9,004 nucleotides of DNA, from assembly GCA_003142355.1 (NCBI GenBank), contig PLMF01000163.1:1-9004 (forward strand). Direction: 5' to 3'. The translations under genes and the position numbers were made by a program. The first letter of the stretch is position 1; every line of letters begins with the position of its first letter. This stretch comes from Bryobacterales bacterium. GTDB lineage: Bacteria > Acidobacteriota > Terriglobia > Bryobacterales > Bryobacteraceae. The notes under the pieces are model-generated. The model searched no databases. It was not told where the DNA came from and was given only the letters and a program-made list of their open reading frames with translations. Shown in pieces: positions 1 to 4,274 of this stretch.

Positions 1-625
1 GGAGAATTGGGTTCGTTTCGCAAGAAGTGCAAGTGGTTTTGTTTGTTTCGGGTTCCGCGGAATTGGGTTCGTTCCGCAATTCTTCCCGCAGGGCTTTGAG
101 ACGGTCGAATTCTTCGATTGCCCGGCGGTACTGGCGTTCGGCCTGGGCCTGGTAGCGCAGGAGCAGGGCAAAACTGTTGTTCTGGCGGATCAGGCGGTGG
201 AAGCCATCGCCCAGCAGGTAGTTTCGGTTCTGGGCCTGGCTGACTTCGATATCCGCGGAGAGTTGGGAGTTCATGGGCATGCGGAATTGTCCGCTGGTGT
301 CGAAGGATTCGCCCAGGCATAGGCTGAAGTAGCCGGCTTCGAGGCGGGCGGCTCGGAGGATGGCCTGCTGGGCGAGGGCGATGCGCTCGACGGCAAAGAG
401 TTCCTGGGAGTTGACGGGCTGGTAGAGGGTCACCAAGTCTTCTCGTAGGTTGGCGACCTCATTGAGGTCTTCGAGGCGGACGACGGCGAAGGTGGAAGCG
501 GTGAAGCCGTGTTTGCGCGCGTTTTGGGCAGAGCGGGTCTTGCCCTCTGTGGTGCGGGGTCCTGTGGATTTAGCAGAGTTGGCGCGATTGGCAGCGAGTT
601 GTTCTGGGGAAACCGTATCAGACAT
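1..625 (-). CDS. Hypothetical protein, 'NSAKSTGPRT' family, C-terminus beyond left edge
   Basis: I see an open frame from ATG at 625 down to the window edge with no stop: 208 complete codons, 3' end missing. A GGAGGG Shine-Dalgarno lies on the minus strand at 636-641, 10 nt before the start. The N-terminus reads MSDTVSPEQLAANRANSAKS and continues TGPRTTEGKTRSAQNARKHG, a Lys/Arg/Asn-rich opening typical of a protein family of unknown function found in many copies in Acidobacteriota and Planctomycetes (family recognition from memory). The middle, about residues 70-190, is Ala/Gln/Arg-rich and probably helical, with a likely coiled coil around 'LLLRYQAQAERQYRRAIEEF'. The tail holds two near-identical 20-bp stretches encoding 'RNEPNS' and 'ETNPI' in different frames. 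No signal peptide or membrane segment is visible. No function can be assigned. It is divergent from the mutarotase-like gene at 844. Confidence 0.82.
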   Translation of the reverse strand, partial: MSDTVSPEQLAANRANSAKSTGPRTTEGKTRSAQNARKHGFTASTFAVVRLEDLNEVANLREDLVTLYQPVNSQELFAVERIALAQQAILRAARLEAGYFSLCLGESFDTSGQFRMPMNSQLSADIEVSQAQNRNYLLGDGFHRLIRQNNSFALLLRYQAQAERQYRRAIEEFDRLKALREELRNEPNSAEPETNKTTCTSCETNPIL

Positions 626-843
626 GGGAATATTACCCTCCAATTCGAGGATGGCATGGGGAGGGGCTTGAGTCTTAAATTCGGCGGAGTCGGGTGATGA
701 AAGGAAAGGGGTTATTGAATGAAATAGATGTGACTCGCATTCCGGCTTTGGGGACTGGCACGAAGAAGGACCTCTGCGTCATCGTCGTCGTTGCCCTCCT
801 TGGGTGCTTACCTCCCGGCGGCCACCGTGCAATAATCCATTCA

Positions 844-1863
844 ATGATGGCAAAGATTCTGGTTCTGGTTGCCGTGGCGGTGTGCATTGGACTCCTGCCG
901 GCGGCGGATTTCCCGAGCGCGGAGATCGCGAATGGTCGGATTCGGGCAAGGATCTACCTGCCGAACGCGCAAAACGGATACTATCGCGGAACACGGTTCG
1001 ATTGGTCGGGAGTCGTTTACAGCCTGCAATACAAGGGACACAACTATTACGGACCGTGGGTGCAGAGGACGGACCCGAAGGTTCGCGACTTTGTGTACGA
1101 AGGGCCGGACATCGTCGGCGGGCCTTGTAGCTCGATCACCGGTCCCGTGGATGAGTTCGGACAAGTGGGATGGGAGGAGGCGAAGCCCGGCGGCCGGTTC
1201 ATCAAGATTGGCGTCGGCGCTTTGGGGAGACCGGACGAAGACAAGTACGACAATTACCGGTTGTACGAGATTGTCAATCCAGGGAAGTGGACCGTCGGGA
1301 AATCTCGCGATTCCATCGATTTCACCCAGGAGCTTACCGATTCGCCTTCCGGCTATGGTTATATCTACCGGAAAACGCTGCGGCTGGTGAAAGGCAAAGC
1401 GGAGATGGTTTTGGAACACAGCTTGAAAAACACGGGAACCCGCCCCATCCGGACCACGGTCTACAATCACAATTTTCTGGTGCTGGATAACCAGCCGCCC
1501 GGTGCGCCCCTGGCGATCACCGTGCCATTCCAGATTCAAACCCAGCGCCCTCCCAACAAAGAACTGGCCGAGATTCGCGGGAATCGGATCGTGTACCTGA
1601 AGACGCTGGAGGGCCGGGATGTCGCGACCACCCCGTTGGAGGGCTTCGGCGACAACCCCCAAGACAGCGAGATCCGCATCGAGAACACCAAGCTGGGCGC
1701 GGGTATGAAGATCAGTTCCGATAGGCCGCTGGCGCGCGAAAACCTGTGGTCGATCCGCAGCGTGGTGGCGATGGAGCCCTTTGTGGCGATTGCGATCGAG
1801 CCGGGGGCCGAATTCAGTTGGAAGTCTACGTATAGCTACTACACTCTGCCGGCCGGCCGCTAG
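844..1863 (+). CDS. Exported galactose-mutarotase-like (aldose 1-epimerase fold) protein
   Basis: A 339-residue protein. I chose ATG 844 (or the next codon, 847) because it gives a conventional signal peptide: MMAK, a hydrophobic run of about 15 residues, then LLPAA and a probable cleavage near residue 21. The body matches the group of secreted 'aldose epimerase-like' proteins of Bacteroidota, Planctomycetes and Acidobacteriota: an N-terminal 'EIANGRIRARIYLP', the block GYYRGTRFDWSG at about residues 45-56, a 'GPVDEFGQ' segment near 101-108, and 'YNHNF' at 207-211, whose His sits where mutarotases carry a catalytic or substrate-binding His. The beta-rich composition fits a galactose-mutarotase-like sandwich. 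The likely site is the periplasm and a sugar the likely ligand; the substrate is unknown. The frame stays open upstream to 694, and ATG 697 has a GGAG at 686-689, but that start would place a second hydrophobic segment before the signal peptide. No clear Shine-Dalgarno precedes 844, so the start is less certain than the gene. The stop coincides with the left arm of an inverted repeat. Confidence 0.8.
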   Translation: MMAKILVLVAVAVCIGLLPAADFPSAEIANGRIRARIYLPNAQNGYYRGTRFDWSGVVYSLQYKGHNYYGPWVQRTDPKVRDFVYEGPDIVGGPCSSITGPVDEFGQVGWEEAKPGGRFIKIGVGALGRPDEDKYDNYRLYEIVNPGKWTVGKSRDSIDFTQELTDSPSGYGYIYRKTLRLVKGKAEMVLEHSLKNTGTRPIRTTVYNHNFLVLDNQPPGAPLAITVPFQIQTQRPPNKELAEIRGNRIVYLKTLEGRDVATTPLEGFGDNPQDSEIRIENTKLGAGMKISSDRPLARENLWSIRSVVAMEPFVAIAIEPGAEFSWKSTYSYYTLPAGR

Positions 1864-1994
1864 AACCCCGTTTGCGTGATTTCGTTCCCGGACGCTGGGA
1901 GCATGCGGCGCGAGGGCGAGGCATGCCTCGCCCCCACAAGGGCGCTGTGTAGGGGCCGGGCATGCCCGGCCCGAAGCGGCAAACGGGGTTCTAG
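1860..1994. repeat. Inverted-repeat element with two internal 20-bp palindromes
   Basis: The ends form a perfect 16-bp inverted repeat: CTAGAACCCCGTTTGC at 1860-1875 and its reverse complement at 1979-1994. Inside are two perfect 20-bp palindromes, both centred on GCATGC: 1914-1933 (GGGCGAG arms) and 1953-1972 (GGGCCGG arms), 19 nt apart. There is no coding capacity. Short palindromes of the form 'GGGGC..GCATGC..GCCCC' are common dispersed repeats in GC-rich soil bacteria (recalled, not tested), so this looks like a MITE- or REP-like element. It starts at the stop codon of the mutarotase-like gene and could form strong hairpins in the 3' end of that mRNA, although no T-tract follows. The arms also resemble the last 16 bp of the glycyl radical enzyme gene at 4275-4290 (14 of 16 identical). 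Confidence 0.72.
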
Positions 1995-2031
1995 TACGGC
2001 GACCGGGGCGGGCGATGATTTCGTCTGGCAG
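1994..2031 (-). pseudogene. Scrap of glycyl radical enzyme 3' end
   Basis: The 24 bases at 2008-2031 are identical to 2639-2662, inside the larger remnant, and differ by one base from the matching part of the intact enzyme gene. Read on the minus strand they give ALPDEIIAR, against ALQDEIIAR in the intact protein, after which similarity is lost. On the other side of the inverted-repeat element, the minus strand at 1860-1886 reads NEITQTGF-stop, resembling the enzyme's DEIIARTEQTGF-stop. No start or meaningful frame remains. The rest of the stretch to 2128 holds nothing else I recognise beyond the Shine-Dalgarno of the next gene. Confidence 0.6.
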
Positions 2032-2128
2032 CGCGGGCATGCGGCAAACAGATGGGGCATCCTAAGTTAATAACGGTGAGAAGTTCGCGGCGGCTGGCAC
2101 ACTTTCGTAGTTTAGTGGAGGTTATTTC

Positions 2129-2584
2129 ATGTCCTTACCTATCGACAGCGATGCGCCGGCGGCCGACCTGGCCCGGTTTGACGATGAATGGGCGAAGACC
2201 TCGGTTTCGGCAGAGGAAATGTACAGCGACATTCCGGATGGGAGCTACGATGCCGTCATCGAAGGTGCGCGCGTAACGGAAACCAGCTCGAGCGCACGCC
2301 CGGTAGTCATTTGGAAATTGCGCATCCACGGGCCCCAGGCAGTGAACCGCGTCGTGACGAAGAATCGAGTGATCACCGAGAATACTCTCGGGTACCTCAG
2401 AGAAGACCTGGAGAAGTGCGGGTTGCAGGTATCGCGCCTCTCCGAGCTGCCCGACCGCTTGGGAGAATTGGTGGATCGTCCCGTTGGCCTTGACAAGCGC
2501 ACCAAGGACGGACGGACCAATTTCTACTTCCGCTGGGGGTCCAATCGAACCGGCCAAAATAGTCCGGACGACGTACCGTTCTAG
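2129..2584 (+). CDS. DUF669/SSB-like putative ssDNA-binding protein
   Basis: A 151-residue soluble protein with no signal peptide or membrane segment. The start at ATG 2129 is well supported by GGAGG at 2117-2121, 7 nt upstream. Residues about 35-100 fit the pattern of phage-type DUF669 proteins: 'IPDGSYDAVIEGARVTET', then a beta-strand-like 'VVIWKLRIHGP' and a helix 'LGYLREDLEKCG'. A second beta segment runs to 'NFYFRWGSN'. The last residues, SPDDVPF, look like the acidic tip (DDDIPF) that bacterial single-stranded DNA-binding proteins use to recruit repair and replication partners. I infer an ssDNA-binding or recombination accessory role, possibly phage-derived. No other phage gene is visible here, so the role remains open. 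It stands alone on the plus strand between repeat remnants. Confidence 0.72.
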   Translation: MSLPIDSDAPAADLARFDDEWAKTSVSAEEMYSDIPDGSYDAVIEGARVTETSSSARPVVIWKLRIHGPQAVNRVVTKNRVITENTLGYLREDLEKCGLQVSRLSELPDRLGELVDRPVGLDKRTKDGRTNFYFRWGSNRTGQNSPDDVPF

Positions 2585-2617
2585 ACATAGGCCTCCCCGC
2601 TTTGCAGCCCTTTTCCG

Positions 2618-2746
2618 CTAGAACCCCGTCTGCTCCGTGCGGGCGATGATTTCGTCTGGCAGGGCGGCGGTGAGGTCGCAGAAGTAGTCGCTGTAGCCGG
2701 CTACGCGCACGATCGGGTCGCGGTGCTGCTCGGGATGCGCTTGCGG
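2618..2746 (-). pseudogene. C-terminal remnant of a second HypD-like glycyl radical enzyme gene
   Basis: This aligns without gaps to 4275-4403, the last 129 nt of the intact glycyl radical enzyme gene, with 11 mismatches by my count (about 91% identity). The minus-strand frame is preserved and reads HPEQHRDPIVRVAGYSDYF, then CDLTAALPDEIIARTEQTGF and a TAG stop at 2618, so the glycyl-radical loop RVAGY is intact. Leu752 and Gln771 of the intact protein are replaced by Pro. Similarity fades beyond about 2746, and the rest of the roughly 780-codon gene is absent; a PIN toxin gene begins at 2807 instead. The only in-frame start candidate is a GTG at 2749 with no ribosome-binding site, so I call it a pseudogene left by a deletion or rearrangement of a paralogous copy. 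Confidence 0.88.
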
Positions 2747-2806
2747 CACTGGCGCGGCGGTTGCAGTTTCCTGCTTCGGGCTACTTCTGTATGCGGGTAC
2801 TGAGCC

Positions 2807-3229
2807 ATGTACCAGGTAGTCATCGACACCAACGTGCTTGTGGCCGCGCTGCTCTCCAGTCGCGGAGCCTCACACCGTCTGCTGCGGCTGGTGGGCGATG
2901 ATCGCTGGCGGATGAACCTTTCGGTGCCGCTGGTTCTCGAATATGAGCAGACGCTCAAGCGCGTCTGTGCCGGCGAAGCTTTGAGTGGTAGCGACATCGA
3001 TGGCATTCTGCAATTCCTGTGCGCCAACGCGAGCCTGCGCCCCATCTTTTTCCTCTGGCGGCCGCTACTGCCGGATCCGAAGGACGACTTCGTCCTGGAA
3101 CTGGCCGTGGAGAGCCGGGCCGATTTCCTGCTGACCTTCAACGCCAAGGACTTCGTGGGCGCCGAGCGCTTCGGTATTCGCGTGATCACGCCGCGACAAT
3201 TCCTTGCGATAATAGGAGAGGCGCCATGA
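2807..3229 (+). CDS. PIN-domain toxin (COG1569-type putative toxin-antitoxin toxin)
   Basis: A 140-residue PIN-domain ribonuclease. Acidic residues that would hold the catalytic metal are visible: Asp7 in VVIDTNVLVAALLS, Glu45 in PLVLEYEQTLKR, Asp93/Asp94 in PDPKDDFVLELA, and Asp106 plus Asp115 in the closing 'ADFLLTFNAKDF' region. The pattern and length fit COG1569, annotated as toxins of type II systems. Members of the PIN fold cleave RNA, often tRNA or rRNA; the target here is unknown. The stop overlaps the ATG of the next gene by 4 nt (ATGA at 3226-3229), so toxin and antitoxin are translationally coupled with the toxin first, a common order in this subfamily. There is no clear Shine-Dalgarno before the start. 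The gene begins right after the glycyl radical enzyme remnant. Confidence 0.88.
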   Translation: MYQVVIDTNVLVAALLSSRGASHRLLRLVGDDRWRMNLSVPLVLEYEQTLKRVCAGEALSGSDIDGILQFLCANASLRPIFFLWRPLLPDPKDDFVLELAVESRADFLLTFNAKDFVGAERFGIRVITPRQFLAIIGEAP

Positions 3230-3450
3230 CTCTCAACGTGACAGTTCCGGACGCTGTGTACCGGCAGATGGCCGAACTGGCGGCGCGGCAGCAGGTTTCC
3301 GTGGAACGGATCGCTGCCGCGGCATTGGCCGAGCAACTATCCGGCTGGGCCCGCGTGGAGCAAATGGCCGAGAGCGCCAGCCGCGAACGTTTCCTGGCCG
3401 CGCTGGACAAGGTTCCCGCCGCCGAGCCTGCCCCGGAAGATCGGCTCTAG
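3226..3450 (+). CDS. Antitoxin paired with the PIN toxin, 74 aa
   Basis: A 74-residue protein starting at ATG 3226, with AGGAG 7 nt upstream and an ATGA overlap with the toxin. The N-terminal 'TLNVTVPDAVYRQMAELAAR' followed by 'QVSVERIAAAALAEQL' has the strand-helix-turn-helix rhythm of ribbon-helix-helix DNA-binding antitoxins. The C-terminal half (residues about 40-74) is charged and probably wraps the toxin. I infer that it neutralises the PIN toxin and represses the operon. I do not recognise a named family with certainty. The frame is open further upstream (to 3019), but that stretch overlaps the toxin and is not used. Its first ~34 codons recur as a truncated copy at 4097-4206. Confidence 0.83.
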   Translation: MTLNVTVPDAVYRQMAELAARQQVSVERIAAAALAEQLSGWARVEQMAESASRERFLAALDKVPAAEPAPEDRL

Positions 3451-3504
3451 GTTCATTAGGTCCATTTCAGGGGAGCCGGCTGTCACTGAAAACGATATCG
3501 GGCC

Positions 3505-3780
3505 TTAGCCGGCCTTCTTCTTCGACTCTGGTCGGCTCCCCCGCCGTTCGTTCAGCGCTTGCCTGAGCAGTGTCTTGATTACCGCTTGCCGGCTGACGTT
3601 GAGGCGGGCCGCCCGCTCATCGAGTTCCCGCAACATGCCGTGGGTCAGGTCCACATTGACGCGGTGGAGCGGCTTGACCACCGTGAACTTGTTGGTGAAG
3701 TACGCGGAAACATCCTCGCCCCGCGATGCCATCTCCGCAATCTCGTCGGCAGTGGGTATTGTCCTAGACGTTTTCGGCAT
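3505..3780 (-). CDS. brnA: BrnA-family antitoxin
   Basis: A 91-residue antitoxin starting at ATG 3780, with AGGAAGAG on the minus strand at 3788-3795, 7 nt upstream and inside the toxin gene. 'RTIPTADEIAEMASRGEDVS' followed by 'YFTNKF' at about residues 6-32 is characteristic of BrnA-type proteins. The central part is a ribbon-helix-helix DNA-binding unit: strand VNVD at 41-44, helix 46-58 ending ERAARLN, then NVSRQAVIKTLLRQAL at 61-76. The Lys-rich tail (PESKKKAG) is short. BrnA binds BrnT and represses the brnTA promoter in Brucella (established knowledge). The reading frame is open further upstream to 3936, but that part lies within brnT in another frame and lacks a ribosome site. Confidence 0.9.
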   Translation of the reverse strand: MPKTSRTIPTADEIAEMASRGEDVSAYFTNKFTVVKPLHRVNVDLTHGMLRELDERAARLNVSRQAVIKTLLRQALNERRGSRPESKKKAG

Positions 3781-4036
3781 AGCTTTGCTCTTCCTGCGTA
3801 GTCGCCTTCCAGGCCGTGACCAGATGGTAGTATTCGCCTTCGGGGTCATGCCGGACCTCAAAGATGACGGAACAGAGGCGGCCGCGGCACCATCCGATTG
3901 CACGAAACTGTTCCGGATTGCCGCTCTTTTGGTCAACCACGTACACCTGGTCGAAGATCTCCCGCGCGTCCCTCAGGCTTACGCCATGTTTCTGTTTGAC
4001 GTCCCGGCTCTTCTCGCGTTCGAAGTCGAAGCGCAT
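3764..4036 (-). CDS. brnT: BrnT-family toxin (DUF497)
   Basis: A 90-residue toxin of the BrnT/COG2929 family, which adopts a RelE-like ribonuclease fold. Visible features: the N-terminal 'FDFEREKSRDVKQKHGVS' with the KHGV motif, then 'RDAREIFDQ', and the central 'QFRAIGWCRGRLCSVIFEVR' strands. The usual C-terminal 'SARKAT' region appears here as 'VTAWKATTQEEQSYAENV', with Trp where Arg is typical; if that Arg matters for cleavage, activity may be altered. Toxin precedes antitoxin and overlaps it by 17 nt (3764-3780), the normal brnTA order. The start ATG lies 4 nt from a palindromic operator, so the mRNA leader must be very short and only a weak AGG stands in for a ribosome-binding site. Confidence 0.88.
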   Translation of the reverse strand: MRFDFEREKSRDVKQKHGVSLRDAREIFDQVYVVDQKSGNPEQFRAIGWCRGRLCSVIFEVRHDPEGEYYHLVTAWKATTQEEQSYAENV

Positions 4037-4040
4037 GGCC

Positions 4041-4059
4041 TGATATAACTGTTATATCA
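4041..4059 (-). promoter_or_regulatory. Palindromic operator/promoter of brnTA
   Basis: TGATATAAC-T-GTTATATCA is a perfect 9-bp inverted repeat with a 1-nt centre. It sits 4 nt upstream of the brnT start codon and is strikingly AT-rich against its GC-rich surroundings. It contains TATAAC/TTATAT stretches that could serve as a -10 element. Such a dyad is the kind of site a ribbon-helix-helix antitoxin would bind, so I infer autoregulation by BrnA or the BrnTA complex. Confidence 0.75.
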
Positions 4060-4077
4060 TCCTCGGCTCGTGGCCGG

Positions 4078-4206
4078 ATGACCCGCGAGAATTCCTCGAC
4101 TCTCAACGCGACCGTTCCGGACGCCGTGTACCGGGAAATGGCCGAACTGGCGGCGCGGCAGCAGGTTTCCGTGGAACGGATCGTTGCCGCGGCGCTGGCA
4201 GGATGA
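4078..4206 (+). pseudogene. Truncated second copy of the 74-aa antitoxin
   Basis: A short frame of 42 codons from ATG 4078 to TGA 4204-4206. From residue 7 it reads STLNATVPDAVYREMAELAA, then RQQVSVERIVAAALAG and the stop. This matches residues 2-35 of the antitoxin at 3226 with a handful of substitutions; 4097-4195 versus 3229-3327 differ at about 8 of 99 nt by my count. The C-terminal ~40 residues that should contact the toxin are missing, and no toxin gene precedes it. No ribosome-binding site is obvious. If translated it would be only a DNA-binding half, which could still compete for an operator. More likely it is a remnant of a duplicated toxin-antitoxin pair. It ends 69 nt from the convergent glycyl radical enzyme stop; that short gap holds nothing I recognise. 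Confidence 0.78.
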
Positions 4207-4274
4207 CGATTAGGCATCTGGACGGCCGGGCAGGCCTTGCGGCGGGTTCAGGGCAAGCTAAAGCATGCCCCACC

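Noticed and set aside
694..843. N-terminal extension of the mutarotase-like protein to GTG 694 or ATG 697
   Set aside because: ATG 697 has a possible GGAG, but the extension adds a second hydrophobic stretch ahead of a textbook signal peptide at 844, and the extra sequence has no family resemblance.
1914..1972. CRISPR-like repeat pair
   Set aside because: Only two palindromes of different sequence and one 19-nt gap; no array.
841..2040. A 399-codon open frame on the minus strand, antisense to the mutarotase-like gene
   Set aside because: It is Arg/Pro/His-rich, resembles no family, and is explained by GC-rich codon bias of the plus-strand gene. Only its first residues (ALPDEIIAR) have meaning, as an enzyme-tail scrap.
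2618..2749. A GrcA/YfiD-like stand-alone spare glycyl radical domain
   Set aside because: Only about 43 codons, much shorter than GrcA (about 127), with a lone GTG start candidate, no ribosome-binding site, and Pro substitutions. A remnant is simpler.
3475..3513. Possible terminator hairpin between the convergent antitoxin and brnA (GCCGGCT / AGCCGGC)
   Set aside because: Stem of 7 bp with a long loop, no T-tract, and the right arm overlaps the brnA stop. Too weak to call.
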